Source: Bacteroidota bacterium (GTDB lineage Bacteria > Bacteroidota > Bacteroidia > Chitinophagales > Saprospiraceae). From it: a stretch of DNA of 64,000 bases. Of the stretch, positions 1 through 9,087 are shown piece after piece. The notes under the pieces were generated by a model. It did no database searches. It was not told the DNA's origin and saw nothing but the letters and a program-made list of their open reading frames with translations. Each line of letters begins with the position of its first letter. Positions within the stretch are counted from its first letter, which is position 1. Position numbers and translations under genes: made by a program. The stretch is from positions 62,001 to 126,000 of the forward strand of contig PZPC01000005.1 in assembly GCA_003045895.1 (NCBI GenBank), given 5' to 3'.

Positions 1-288
1 GCCCTGGGCGTGCAAATGAACGGAGACCCGGTACTGGGCCGCAACCAGTTTGAAACGCCACCGGCTATCGGCGACCGGATCGGGTTTTGCGAATATGGCC
101 TCTGGGACGTAACCTCCGACCCGACCCAAACCTATCTGGAGGCCTACCGGATCGGCGCCCAGCAATTTGGACCCGCCCTGACCGAGCTCAAAAGGCTGGC
201 CACCGCAGTGAGCGCCCTGGAGCTGTTGCTGGAAATGCACGATGCGCCTTATACGCCAGGGCGCTGGCCGGAATGGAAGGGGAACTGA
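1..288 (+). CDS. C-terminal end of a probable VPS10/BNR-repeat (sortilin-like) secreted protein, 5' truncated
   Basis: The reading frame is open to the first base of the window, so this is only the last 95 residues of a larger gene; the GTG at 10 used by the ORF track is internal. The tail has a helical stretch followed by a Tyr-Thr-Pro-Gly-Arg-Trp-Pro-Glu-Trp ending. That arrangement resembles the C-terminus of Bacteroidota 'WD40/YVTN/BNR-like repeat' glycosyl-hydrolase-annotated proteins. A strong hairpin terminator follows ten bases after the stop. Coding status is well supported by the frame and the terminator. The family name is inferred from the tail only and could be wrong. Confidence 0.6.
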   Translation, partial: ALGVQMNGDPVLGRNQFETPPAIGDRIGFCEYGLWDVTSDPTQTYLEAYRIGAQQFGPALTELKRLATAVSALELLLEMHDAPYTPGRWPEWKGN

Positions 289-297
289 TGAAAGGCG

Positions 298-335
298 GTG
301 GCGCTGGGCCTTAGTAAACCCAGCGCCACGCTTTT
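298..335 (+). terminator. Rho-independent-type terminator of the first gene
   Basis: A perfect 11 bp stem (GTGGCGCTGGG / CCCAGCGCCAC) with a 10-base loop is followed by GCTTTTAAC. It lies 10 bases after the stop at 288. Confidence 0.75.
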
Positions 336-457
336 AACAACTTTTTACCACTGATAGTTAAAAGGACATTTCAACAATAAACCCTTCCTCAACTCGCTGA
401 CGCTGCGCCAGCCTACTGCAAGCGTCGGGGGATTCATCAACTTTTTAAAACGACTTC

Positions 458-3400
458 ATGAAATTTTTCACCACGTTTTTCGCCCTGCTTTTGCTGGCGG
501 GCAGCCACGCCCAAACGCCTCCCCTGGCACACTACCCGGCCCTGAGTCCCGACGGTAGCCAGTTGGCCTTTTCCTATCAGGGAGATATCTGGACGGTAGC
601 GACTACCGGCGGCGTAGCGCGCCGGCTCACCATCCACCAGGCCTACGAAAGCCATCCCCAGTGGAGCCCCGACGGGCAGCAGATCGCCTTCCAGGGCAAC
701 CGTTACGGCAACGACGACATCTTCGTCGTAAGTGTAAATGGTGGCGAAGCCCGCCGCCTCACCTTCCACTCCGACGCCGATACCGAACCCCAATGGACCG
801 CGGATCAACAGGTGCTATTCAACGCCAACCGCGAATTTCGGCAGATTGAAGGGGAACGCGAAATCCTGCGGGTGCCCGCCAGCGGCGGTACGCCTCAGCG
901 GGTGCTCAACGCTGTAGGGCTGGTGCCTTCGCCCTCGCCCGACGGGCGGTTCATCGCTTTTGTAAAAGGAAACTGTCGCTTCGCCCGGGAGGCCTACACC
1001 GGCCCCGCCAACCGCAACATTTTCCTCTACGACAGCCAGACAGACACTTACTTCTCCATTGTGGAAAATGATGCCCAGGATACCAACCCCGACTGGGATG
1101 CCAACGGCAACCTCTACTACCTGAGCGCTACCAATGGCCGCTACAATGTGTACCGGCAGGCGCTGAGTGCCAATGGCCAAGCCCAGGGGGCAGCCGTGGC
1201 CCTGACGGCCTTCGAAGACGAAGGCATCCGCAATTACGATGTCAGCGCCGACGGTACGACGCTGATCTTCGAGCGCGGCAGCGGCATCTTCACCCTATCC
1301 ATCGACGGAAAAGCAGCTCCGGTGCAGGTCGATATCCAGGTATCGGCCGACTACCGCTTCGATCCGGTCGAGCAGCTGACCCAGACCAAGGGGGCTACCG
1401 AAATGGAGTTGTCGCCCAACGGCAAGTACCTGCTCTTCGGCGTGCGTGGCGACCTGTTCGTCATGGCCAACGACAAGGAAAAGAGCCGGGCCGTACAGCT
1501 GACACGCCACCCCTTCCGCGACCAGGACGGGCACTGGCTCAATGACAGCACGGTGGTCTTCACCTCCGACCGCGACGGCAACAAGGAATTGTACCTCGTG
1601 GAATCAGGTGACGCCGCAGCGTCCAACCTCTTTAAAACCCTCAAGTGGTCGGTGCGGCGCCTGACGACGACGACTGCCGAGGAACAAGACATCATCCTCT
1701 CGCCCGACCGCAGTAAGATTGCCATGGTACGCGGCCGCGGCGTTCTGGTGGTGGCTGATATTTCCCCGAAGGGCATCAGCAACGAAAAAGTCCTCCTCGA
1801 CGGCTGGGCAACGGCCGAAGGCCTGAGCTGGAGCCCCGACAGCAAGTGGCTGGCCTACGCCCTGCCCGACCTGGATTTCAACGACGAGATTTACATCCAC
1901 GCCGCCGACGGCAGCCAGCCGCCCGTCAATGTGAGCATGCACCCCCGCGCCGACAGCGACCCGTTTTGGAGTGCCGACGGCAGCAAGCTCGGCTTCCGCT
2001 CGATCCGTAACAACGGCGATGCCGATATTTGGTTTGCCTGGTTGCGGGCGGCCGACTGGCAAAAGACCAGGCAAGACTGGGAGGACGACGAAAGTGAGGA
2101 AGAACCGAAAAAAGACAAGGACAAAAACGGCAAAAAGGAAGTTGCGCCCATCACCATCGACCTGGCAGACATCCACGAACGCCTGCAGCAGGTGACGCGC
2201 CTGCCCGGCAACGAGGGCGACCTGGTGATCAGCACCGACGGCGAGACCTTCTTCTTCACCACCAACAATGGTGACCGCGCGGGCTCACCGGGTGAATCGG
2301 CCTTGCACAGCATCCAATGGGATGGTAGTGACCTGAAAACCTTGTCGGAAAAAGCCGAACTGCGGGCTTTGGCGATCGACGACAACGGCAAAAACCTCTA
2401 CCTCCTCAAGTCGGCGGGCACCCTGGCGAAACTCAAAATCGACGGCGGCAAGCTGGAATCCCTCGCCTTCAGCGCCAAAATGACGGTAGATCACTACCAG
2501 GAGCGGCAGCAAATATTCCGCGAGGGCTGGAGCAGCCTGCGCGATGGTTTCTACGATCCGCAATTCCACGGCCAAGACTGGACGGCCCTGCGCGCGCAGT
2601 ACGAACCGCTCGCCCTGGCAGCCTCCACGGCGCAGGATTTTCGCAACATCTTCAATACCATGCTCGGGCAGCTCAACGCCAGCCACATGGGCATGTCGGG
2701 CCCCAGCCCGGAGGAGACCCAGGAAGATAAGACGGGTCGCCTGGGGGTGGAAGTTGTTCCCGTAGCCGGGGGCGTCCGGGTGACCCACGTGGTGACCAAT
2801 GGCCCGGCGGATCGGGCCGCGAGTAAGCTGGCGGAGGGTGACCTCATCGCAGCTGTAAACGGCACCCCCCTAACGGCCAGCACCAACCTCAACGAACTGC
2901 TCAACGGTACGGTCAACGAACGGACCCTCCTGCTCGTGCGCAACGGCGCTACCGAACGCGAGGTGGTCATTCGCCCCGCCACCAGCCTCCGCGACGAGCT
3001 GTACGAAGAATGGGTGGCCGAACGCAAGCGCCTGACCGAGGTGTACTCCAACGGTCGCCTGGGCTACATCCACATCCAGGGCATGAACTGGCCCAGCTTC
3101 GAACGCTTCGAGCGCGAACTGACGGCCAGCGGCCTGGGCAAGGACGGTATTGTGGTAGACGTTCGCTACAACGGCGGCGGCTGGACCACCGATATGCTGA
3201 TGGCGGTGCTCAACGTGCGCCAGCATTCCTACACGGTGCCCCGGGGCGCGGCCGCCGACCTCGACAAAGAAAACCTGCAATTTGTGGATCATTACCCTTA
3301 CGGGGAACGCCTGCCGCTGGCCGTCCTCACGAAACCCGCCGTGGCGCTGTGCAACCAAAACAGCTACTCCAACGCCGAGATTTTTTCCCACGCCTTCAAG

Positions 3401-3655
3401 GCGCTGGGACGCGGATCCCTGGTGGGTATTCCCACGTTCGGCGCCGTGATCTCTACTGGCGCCCAACGCCTGCTGGACGGTAGCGCGGTGCGCATGCCTT
3501 TCCGGGCCTGGTACGTGAAAGCGACGGAAGAAAACATGGAACACGGGCCCGCCGTCCCCGATTTCATCGTCGAAAATGCGCCCGACAGCAAGGCCAAAGG
3601 CGAAGACGAGCAACTGCGCAAAGCGGTGGACGTGCTGCTGGCGGAGATGAAGTAG
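458..3655 (+). CDS. Tricorn-like S41 family protease, secreted
   Basis: The 1065-residue product begins with a signal peptide (MKFFTTFFALLLLAGSHA). It is followed by WD40/PD40-type beta-propeller repeats to about residue 650, many carrying the 'SPDG' signature. A charged Asp/Glu/Lys-rich insertion lies near residues 540-562. Then come a tricorn C1-like region, a PDZ domain (about 760-835) and an S41 core. A Ser-His pair in 'NASHMG' (about 743-744), a nucleophile-type Ser in 'SYSNAE' (about 971) and a Glu near 1025 fit the Ser-His-Ser-Glu tetrad of tricorn proteases. Archaeal tricorn is cytosolic and trims proteasome peptides. This one carries an export signal, so periplasmic peptide degradation is more likely (inference). 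Length matches the family. A terminator follows at once. Confidence 0.92.
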   Translation: MKFFTTFFALLLLAGSHAQTPPLAHYPALSPDGSQLAFSYQGDIWTVATTGGVARRLTIHQAYESHPQWSPDGQQIAFQGNRYGNDDIFVVSVNGGEARRLTFHSDADTEPQWTADQQVLFNANREFRQIEGEREILRVPASGGTPQRVLNAVGLVPSPSPDGRFIAFVKGNCRFAREAYTGPANRNIFLYDSQTDTYFSIVENDAQDTNPDWDANGNLYYLSATNGRYNVYRQALSANGQAQGAAVALTAFEDEGIRNYDVSADGTTLIFERGSGIFTLSIDGKAAPVQVDIQVSADYRFDPVEQLTQTKGATEMELSPNGKYLLFGVRGDLFVMANDKEKSRAVQLTRHPFRDQDGHWLNDSTVVFTSDRDGNKELYLVESGDAAASNLFKTLKWSVRRLTTTTAEEQDIILSPDRSKIAMVRGRGVLVVADISPKGISNEKVLLDGWATAEGLSWSPDSKWLAYALPDLDFNDEIYIHAADGSQPPVNVSMHPRADSDPFWSADGSKLGFRSIRNNGDADIWFAWLRAADWQKTRQDWEDDESEEEPKKDKDKNGKKEVAPITIDLADIHERLQQVTRLPGNEGDLVISTDGETFFFTTNNGDRAGSPGESALHSIQWDGSDLKTLSEKAELRALAIDDNGKNLYLLKSAGTLAKLKIDGGKLESLAFSAKMTVDHYQERQQIFREGWSSLRDGFYDPQFHGQDWTALRAQYEPLALAASTAQDFRNIFNTMLGQLNASHMGMSGPSPEETQEDKTGRLGVEVVPVAGGVRVTHVVTNGPADRAASKLAEGDLIAAVNGTPLTASTNLNELLNGTVNERTLLLVRNGATEREVVIRPATSLRDELYEEWVAERKRLTEVYSNGRLGYIHIQGMNWPSFERFERELTASGLGKDGIVVDVRYNGGGWTTDMLMAVLNVRQHSYTVPRGAAADLDKENLQFVDHYPYGERLPLAVLTKPAVALCNQNSYSNAEIFSHAFKALGRGSLVGIPTFGAVISTGAQRLLDGSAVRMPFRAWYVKATEENMEHGPAVPDFIVENAPDSKAKGEDEQLRKAVDVLLAEMK

Positions 3656-3661
3656 CCGGGT

Positions 3662-3988
3662 TTATACAGCTGGCTTAAAAAGCAGGGCGGCAGCCACGGA
3701 CTCATCCGTGGCTACCGCTTTTTTATGGGCTGATGTGGAGGAGTTGGGTGTTAATTCTTTCGCTATAAAAGGATTAAAAAAAAGACCAAAGCGCCTAAAA
3801 TTAGGATGTAAAATAAGCGCCAAAAATAAGGCCTGAATTCCCTGGCGAAGGCTAAACCTATGAGCCAGGACCACTTCTTGATCCAGGGCAACGGTAGTTG
3901 TCCTGATTGGTTTCATCAAGTCAGCCAGGAGCAACAGCGCCAGGAACAGGAAAACAATACTGCCTATTTTTGCGAAGTTTCTGCTCAT
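3662..3988 (-). CDS. Possible small membrane protein, unrecognised
   Basis: This is a 108-residue ORF convergent with the tricorn-like gene. The N-terminus reads like a real membrane segment (IGSIVFLFLALLLLADLM), with a second hydrophobic stretch near residues 48-60. An A-rich stretch precedes the ATG, as is common for Bacteroidota starts. Against it, the last ~12 codons are made of the terminator hairpin of the neighbour, and I recognise no family. It may be a genuine small protein of unknown role or a chance ORF. Confidence 0.4.
   Translation of the reverse strand: MSRNFAKIGSIVFLFLALLLLADLMKPIRTTTVALDQEVVLAHRFSLRQGIQALFLALILHPNFRRFGLFFNPFIAKELTPNSSTSAHKKAVATDESVAAALLFKPAV
3685..3725 (+). 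terminator. Terminator downstream of the tricorn-like gene
   Basis: The stem AGCCACGGA-CTCA-TCCGTGGCT is extended by GCGG/CCGC and followed by six T residues, about 30 bases after the stop. It also lies inside the 3' end of the doubtful opposite-strand ORF at 3662-3988. Confidence 0.75.
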
Positions 3989-4083
3989 GATTTTTTATTT
4001 ATGGCCCCCGCCCGCCTTTGGCGAGAACGCCGCCCAAATCACTGGCTGGCGGTTACACGTAAAACACCCCAGTTGGGCGGTTA

Positions 4084-4397
4084 AAGAAAGAAATTTGAAC
4101 TGGTCCTACCTATTAGACTTGTTCTGCTGGATTGAATGGGAATGGGGGGTGACTGGAAGGGAAGACTTGCCGAGGCGGCACAGCAGCCCCTTGGGAGGGG
4201 CCCACCCTGAAGGCCTGAACGCCGGCCCCGCTTCCGACCCACTGGTCGTACGGGGCAAACCACCACCATTGCTGCCAGTTATGCACTGCCAACAACCAAG
4301 CAAGGAAAACAAAACCGCTGAATGCCCTTGCTGGCCTGGCGAAAGGTGTCCGCCGCAAGGGGTAGTTACCGATGAGTAAGCTGAAAGGTAGTCAAAA
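4084..4397. repeat. Dispersed repeat, copy 1 (~310 bp)
   Basis: About 220 bases at the right (from near 4176) match 9280-9503 almost exactly, including 'gccagttatgcactgccaac' and the end 'gagtaagctgaaaggt(a/g)gtcaaa'. The left 90 bases align more loosely, starting at 'aatttgaactggtcctac'. The two ends are weakly inverted relative to each other (AATTTGA.. / ..TCAAA), which would suit a degenerate MITE. Both copies carry a minus-strand ORF (MRRT.FARPARAFSG...), but most base differences change amino acids. I therefore treat that ORF as non-coding. Confidence 0.7.
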
Positions 4398-5050
4398 AGA
4401 ATTTGCTTTCAGGTTACCTGATAAATATACTTTAAATAGTTTGTTTTTGCAAATAAAAAAACAAATATTATAAATATTTTCTAAAAAACCTGGTGAGTCG
4501 TTGCACTGTACGCTGAAGGACTACGATTGGGACACATTTCTACGGCTGCGGCCGGGAGGCCGCCTGATACTTCATCGTAGACTTCAGCCTACGACGATTT
4601 TGGTAGTCCCAGCTGGTACGCCAAATAGTGCGAAGTGCCGTAGGTACGGCATCTAAATCGATAGCACGCAAGCATATTCCGTACCTACGGCACGGCTAAT
4701 CAGCCCGTGAAACAATTTTCTACCGATATCGCGTACCTAAAGGCACGCTTCCCTGATAATAACGCACCGTTAACTTGGCTCGTCTCGGTCTGTGACCGAG
4801 CGGCAATAGGCTCATCTTACTTCTGGCCAATACATATATTGAGCGCATCGTATCGCGGATACAATCCGCGACAATCCAAGAGTAGACCTCCGAGGTTGGT
4901 ACCATTCACGGGAGAGCAGGAAGTGAAGATATCGCTTCGCGGCGTGGGTGACCGCAGCGCGGTCAAATTACGTAAACGATAAGATTAACTGAGGTCATAC
5001 ATTAGTAGACTGCAACTTGTGTGATAGCTGTAGTCCTGTAGGACGCGAAA
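4398..5050. other. Gene-free island packed with short perfect palindromes
   Basis: No credible gene is present. At least seven hairpins occur: GCGGCC-ggga-GGCCGC; TCGTAG..CTACGA; a 15 bp inverted pair GTGCCGTAGGTACGG / CCGTACCTACGGCAC; CTCGGTC-tgt-GACCGAG; TCGCGGAT-aca-ATCCGCGA; TGACCGC-agc-GCGGTCA; and GTCCT-gt-AGGAC. A longer imperfect pair (ctgaaggactacgat / atcgtagacttcag) brackets the first. The pattern resembles REP-type or nested palindromic intergenic elements. None looks like a simple terminator, since T-runs are lacking. Confidence 0.65.
4634..4693. repeat. 15 bp perfect inverted repeat
   Basis: GTGCCGTAGGTACGG pairs perfectly with CCGTACCTACGGCAC across a spacer of about 30 bases. 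It is the largest structure in the palindrome-rich island. Confidence 0.7.
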
Positions 5051-5053
5051 CCA

Positions 5054-6454
5054 CTAACCCAGCTGCCGCAACAGCCAGTCGCGGTCGGTTAGCAGGGAGG
5101 TTGTTTTGATGCGTTGCTCCAGCGTGGGCAACTGCGACGACCGGCCGCGGACGATTTGGTAGAGGATTTCGCAAAAGTGCAGGTAGGTTTTTTTGATATT
5201 GAGGGAAATATCCTTGTTGCGCTTGAGGAAAATCTGGAACGCCGCCAGCAGGGACAGCAGGGATTCGGTCTCCTCTGTTTCGTAGTAAATTTTCGCCAGC
5301 AATACCCGGGCGCCCAGGTAGAAGTTGAGGTCGGTGTAGGATACTTCCAGCAGGGCTTGTTGGGCATCCTGGTAGCGATGCGTATAATAGTAGAGTTCGG
5401 CCTGGTTGTAGTAGAGTGCATCCGATCGGAAGGATTCCGGCAGAAAAGATTGGTAGGTCTGCATAAAAGACTCGATCCAGGAAAAGCGCTCGAGACGCAG
5501 CGCCAGTTTGACGACGTTGTTGAAAGTCCAGGGCGAAAGCACACCCTCATCAAACAACACCTTGTCCTCAATACCTTTGCGGTAAAGATTCAGGGCCGGT
5601 TCGAGGAAGCTGGTCAGCCCACGCCGGATACTACGGGCACAGTAGTTGATGGCCGCCAGCATGGCCGACCGCATGACCTGCTTGCTGATCTTCCCAGACA
5701 GGTCGTCGATCAACTGGCGCAACTGGTGGAAGTGGTCTTCTATTGTTTCGTGGCATTGCATCTGGTAAATGACATAATAAAGCTCGATGTGAGCATCGCC
5801 GAAAAACTGATGCGCTTCGAGGTGGCGCAACCAGTGATCCGAGATGGGCAAGTCGTACTCGCCCCGCAGAATAGTCTGACGATCGAGCATCCCACAGGCG
5901 TAGGTAAGCTGTTGTAGAAAGTAGAACCGATCGAGTTCGGTGGCTGCCTGTTGAATGCGCAGGTCGAACTTGCGCACCCGCTGCCGCTCAAAATGAAGTT
6001 CCTCCTCAGCCGCAAACGCATAATCGAAATAGTAGTCGGCTGGCTCGGTAATCCCCTGGGCAGCCTGCTGCTGCCGCCACTGTTCGGCGCGTTGATCATA
6101 AAGTTTGTTCAGGCCCCGGGTAGACAAAGCAGTGAGTACCTCCAACTCCTGGCGGGGTGCTTTCTTTCTAAATTGTTCCACCGTCCAGAATTGTTCGACC
6201 ACCCGGCAGGTGTCGCTCAGCAAGTAGCGCAAACGTTTGTCTTCGTAAGCCTCGCCCGGAAAAACAGCCGTAAAGATTGCAGCTTTGCTACAGGTTTCGG
6301 AGTCCAGGTCGGGCCATTGCGCACTGAGGTAGTTCAGCCCCTGCCGCACCGCATCCTGGGTACAAAAATAAGACGACTCCGCAAACTTCAGCAAGCGATT
6401 CAGCTCGTATTTATCGAAGGTCTGGAGGTATTGGAATATTCTCAGCTGGGCCAT
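5054..6454 (-). CDS. Conserved hypothetical protein with helical (TPR-like) repeats
   Basis: A 466-residue protein with no signal peptide or membrane segment, rich in aromatic, Leu and Gln residues. From about residue 140 onward it appears to be a continuous series of amphipathic helices. Pieces such as 'YYNQAELYYYTHRYQDAQQALLEV' read like degenerate TPR units. I do not recognise a named family; similar ~450-500 residue cytosolic helical-repeat proteins are common in Saprospiria. It stands alone, flanked by the palindrome island downstream and an AT-rich spacer upstream. The coding call is firm and the function unknown. Confidence 0.8.
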   Translation of the reverse strand: MAQLRIFQYLQTFDKYELNRLLKFAESSYFCTQDAVRQGLNYLSAQWPDLDSETCSKAAIFTAVFPGEAYEDKRLRYLLSDTCRVVEQFWTVEQFRKKAPRQELEVLTALSTRGLNKLYDQRAEQWRQQQAAQGITEPADYYFDYAFAAEEELHFERQRVRKFDLRIQQAATELDRFYFLQQLTYACGMLDRQTILRGEYDLPISDHWLRHLEAHQFFGDAHIELYYVIYQMQCHETIEDHFHQLRQLIDDLSGKISKQVMRSAMLAAINYCARSIRRGLTSFLEPALNLYRKGIEDKVLFDEGVLSPWTFNNVVKLALRLERFSWIESFMQTYQSFLPESFRSDALYYNQAELYYYTHRYQDAQQALLEVSYTDLNFYLGARVLLAKIYYETEETESLLSLLAAFQIFLKRNKDISLNIKKTYLHFCEILYQIVRGRSSQLPTLEQRIKTTSLLTDRDWLLRQLG

Positions 6455-6743
6455 ACCTGATTCATTGGAGCAGTCAAAACTGCGCTACGACCCGTTTCAG
6501 GGCTTGATGCGTGTAATTTTAATCCGTTGCAAGAATACTATTTTTCCGACAAACGTGCATTTTTTATTTTAACTTAATTTTAAAAAACACAATAAAAACG
6601 AAATTTTAAAATAGTTTAAAACTTAACAACCGCTATTCAATGTCTGATATTTTTCCGACAAAATTGATTATTTGTATTTGTCTCTTATGACAATCAGGCC
6701 TAAGTTTGTGGTATCAAAAAAAAAACAGCCCGCCAAATCAGCT
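6455..6743. other. AT-rich divergent spacer with a 15 bp direct repeat
   Basis: This spacer separates the divergent genes at 6454 (-) and 6744 (+). It is strongly A+T rich and holds an exact direct repeat TATTTTTCCGACAAA at 6539-6553 and 6648-6662. I found no exact TAnnTTTG box. Confidence 0.5.
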
Positions 6744-7862
6744 ATGAAAAATAAAAACCACTATATCATCCTACTGTTGCTGCTAACCACTGTCCTGGGG
6801 CTGCAATTGGGTCAGGCTCAGCCGATCTGGCCGGGAGACATCAACAACAATGGCGAAGTGAATGGCGTCGACGCCTTGTACCTTGGCCTGGCTTATGGGG
6901 CTACCGGCCCACAGCGTACAGACCCTACAAACAATTGGGACGCGCAAATTCCACCAGCCAACTGGGTGTTATCTTTTCCTGATGGACAAAACTTTTACTT
7001 TGCCGACTGCAACGGCGACGGCGTGGTGAACGAAGACGACATCAGCGATGGTATTGACGACAACTACCTACGCACCCACGATGTCTTCCTTGGCGACGGC
7101 TACGCCAATGCGACCGCGGGCACCGGGCCGACCCTGCGCCTGGAACCCTCGGCCAGCACAGTAGGTGAATTTACCCAAGTCGATATCAATCTCTTTTTGG
7201 GTACCGAAACCGCACCGGTGGAAGATTTTTATGGCATCGCGCTGCAATTGTCCTTTGGCATGAGCCAGGGAAGCAATTACAATGACTTTGCTTTTGACCT
7301 GCTGCCCGGCAGCTGGGTAGCCCCCGGCAACACGGAAGCTTTTGCCTTCTTCAATGACGACGATAATACGGGACGGGCCGACCTCGCCGTTGTCCGCAAC
7401 AACCAACAGCCCGTAGCCATGGGTAACGGCCAGATCGGTGCCTTTTCCATCATTATGGAAGACATCATTGTAGGGCTCGAAGCAGATACCTTCCTCATCG
7501 GGATAGATAGTGTCCGCTTGATCAGCAACGACCTGACGACCACGGCTGTGGTTCCTGCCAGTACTTTTATTGTGGTCTCGCGAAAGCCCAATGTGGTCAG
7601 CAGTGAAGAAGCACCAACCGCCGGTTTTCTGCTTTTCCCCAACCCTGCCGGGGATTTGGTAAATGTATATACTGACGGCCCCATCCGCGAATGGACCTTG
7701 CTAACCACCCAGGGACAGGTTGTCCCACTTGGGCAACGCCAAATGAACGACCGAAGCTACCAACTGTCCTGGCCCGTAGATCTTCCGCCCGGTATTTACT
7801 ACCTACGCGGCAGTGGCGACAACTACCACCAGACCGAAAAATTAATTATCCATCCCCGCTGA
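6744..7862 (+). CDS. Dockerin/cohesin-like secreted protein with T9SS sorting domain
   Basis: I chose the ATG at 6744 because the residues after it (MKNKNHYIILLLLLTTVLGL) form a signal peptide; the ORF-track start adds 24 unlikely residues. Mature domains in order: a dockerin-type segment ('GDINNNGEVNGVDALYLG', then 'DCNGDGVVNEDD') with Ca-binding Asp/Asn spacing; a beta-sandwich of about 150 residues that looks cohesin-like; and a C-terminal type A T9SS sorting domain starting at 'FLLFPNPAGD' and ending in 'EKLIIHPR'. It is expected to be exported by T9SS and held at the cell surface. Its ligand is unknown. The same dockerin plus cohesin-like plus sorting-domain order recurs in the adhesins at 48-64 kb. 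Confidence 0.85.
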   Translation: MKNKNHYIILLLLLTTVLGLQLGQAQPIWPGDINNNGEVNGVDALYLGLAYGATGPQRTDPTNNWDAQIPPANWVLSFPDGQNFYFADCNGDGVVNEDDISDGIDDNYLRTHDVFLGDGYANATAGTGPTLRLEPSASTVGEFTQVDINLFLGTETAPVEDFYGIALQLSFGMSQGSNYNDFAFDLLPGSWVAPGNTEAFAFFNDDDNTGRADLAVVRNNQQPVAMGNGQIGAFSIIMEDIIVGLEADTFLIGIDSVRLISNDLTTTAVVPASTFIVVSRKPNVVSSEEAPTAGFLLFPNPAGDLVNVYTDGPIREWTLLTTQGQVVPLGQRQMNDRSYQLSWPVDLPPGIYYLRGSGDNYHQTEKLIIHPR

Positions 7863-7980
7863 ATTTTGCCCCAACGGGCCAACGACTTGTAACTATTTAT
7901 TAACCAACCTAATTGTGGCGTGTCCAGCTTGCTGCTTGAAAGCGGCTGGGATCCCCTTTACTTCTTCAAAAAAAACGATT

Positions 7981-9033
7981 ATGAAAAAGCTAAGTTTCTT
8001 ATTCGCCATGTTCCTCGTGGCCCTGAGCTTCGATGCCTGTCAAAACGCCCCCAATGACCCCGCAGGCGATCCGCCCGCACAAAGTCCGCTGGAAATCACC
8101 ATCAGTCCTTGTGACCTTGCTACCCCCATCAGCGCCAGCGACCTACCAGCGGCTGCCCTAACCTACCTCCAGGACAACTACCCCAATAGCACCATCCGCC
8201 AGGCCTACGAATACAGCCTCGGCAATGGCACCTTCGCCTACGGCGTAGAACTGTCTGGGGATCGCGAATTTCTCTTCGACCAGGCCGGCTTGCTGGTCAG
8301 TTCTGGCGTTGACAACGACGACGAGTATTTGGGTATCGACAACCTGCCGACAACCACGCTCGCCTACCTGGACGCCAACTACCCCAACTGGCGGGATGCC
8401 GCTTTCCAGATCCAATGGGAACATGAATACGGTGTCAATTTCTTCGAAGTGGAACTGGCGGGCGTATTTGAAATCTACTTTTCGCTGGACGGCCAGTGGC
8501 TGTGCAATGACGACGACCACGGTGATGACAACAATGGCGATGACAACAATGGCGATGACAACAATGGCGATGACGACAATGGTGACGACGACAATGGTGA
8601 CGACGACAACGGCAACAATCAAAACTGCCCCACCGCTGACCTACTGGCCATCGTGACGCCAGGTCTGAACTTGTTGTTCAACCAATACACCATTGACGAG
8701 ATTGAGTGCGAAGACTGGTGTGAAGATAGTCCCCGCCTGATCGAAGTGGATTTGGAACAGGTAGAAGATGACTATTTCTTCAGCCTGGAAGGCGAATACC
8801 TCTTCCGGGCCGATGATATCCGTGCCAATCAGTTGCCCGCAGCTGTGGTCGGTACCCTGAATGGCCAGTTTCCCAATCTGAATCTGGACGAAGAAGAGGA
8901 CGACATCGACCTGATGACCTTCCCCAATGGTGATACCGCCTACCGGCTGCGCTTCCATCCGTCGCCCAACGGAGGTAGCCGGGTCAAGCTGGTCATCGCA
9001 GCCGACGGCAGTATTTTGTGCCTGAATCCCTAA
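7981..9033 (+). CDS. PepSY-like (DUF2874) lipoprotein with Asp/Asn repeat linker
   Basis: The ATG at 7981 gives a lipoprotein signal (MKKLSFLFAMFLVALSFDAC), with the lipobox Cys at residue 20. Two PepSY-like/DUF2874 units follow, each starting with a 'LPxxxLxYLxxNYPN' helix and a beta-hairpin ending in a 'FDQAG' or 'FSLDG' motif. A low-complexity (GDDNN/GDDDN)n linker comes next, then a third similar unit ('LPAAVVGTLNGQFPNL'). PepSY-like proteins in Bacteroidota are periplasmic or outer-membrane lipoproteins of poorly defined, possibly inhibitory, role. It lies 118 bases after the dockerin gene on the same strand. A terminator follows. Confidence 0.82.
   Translation: MKKLSFLFAMFLVALSFDACQNAPNDPAGDPPAQSPLEITISPCDLATPISASDLPAAALTYLQDNYPNSTIRQAYEYSLGNGTFAYGVELSGDREFLFDQAGLLVSSGVDNDDEYLGIDNLPTTTLAYLDANYPNWRDAAFQIQWEHEYGVNFFEVELAGVFEIYFSLDGQWLCNDDDHGDDNNGDDNNGDDNNGDDDNGDDDNGDDDNGNNQNCPTADLLAIVTPGLNLLFNQYTIDEIECEDWCEDSPRLIEVDLEQVEDDYFFSLEGEYLFRADDIRANQLPAAVVGTLNGQFPNLNLDEEEDDIDLMTFPNGDTAYRLRFHPSPNGGSRVKLVIAADGSILCLNP
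8518..8612 (+). repeat. 15 bp tandem repeat inside the PepSY-like lipoprotein gene
   Basis: About six units of a 15 bp sequence (aatggcgatgacaac and variants) encode the NGDDN linker. The unit is a multiple of three, so copy-number change keeps the frame. Confidence 0.85.
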
Positions 9034-9087
9034 CAAATATCCCCCTGATTAAAGGGCTATATAAAATTCTGGGTGAGTTTACTAAGT

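Noticed and set aside
4113-4358. Conserved minus-strand ORF in both dispersed repeat copies (second at 9236-9463)
   Set aside because: The few differences between copies are mostly amino-acid changing and the 5' parts diverge, so repeat identity rather than protein selection explains the match.
4707-4982. 91-residue ORF in the palindrome island
   Set aside because: It is built from palindromic arms and shows no family motif.
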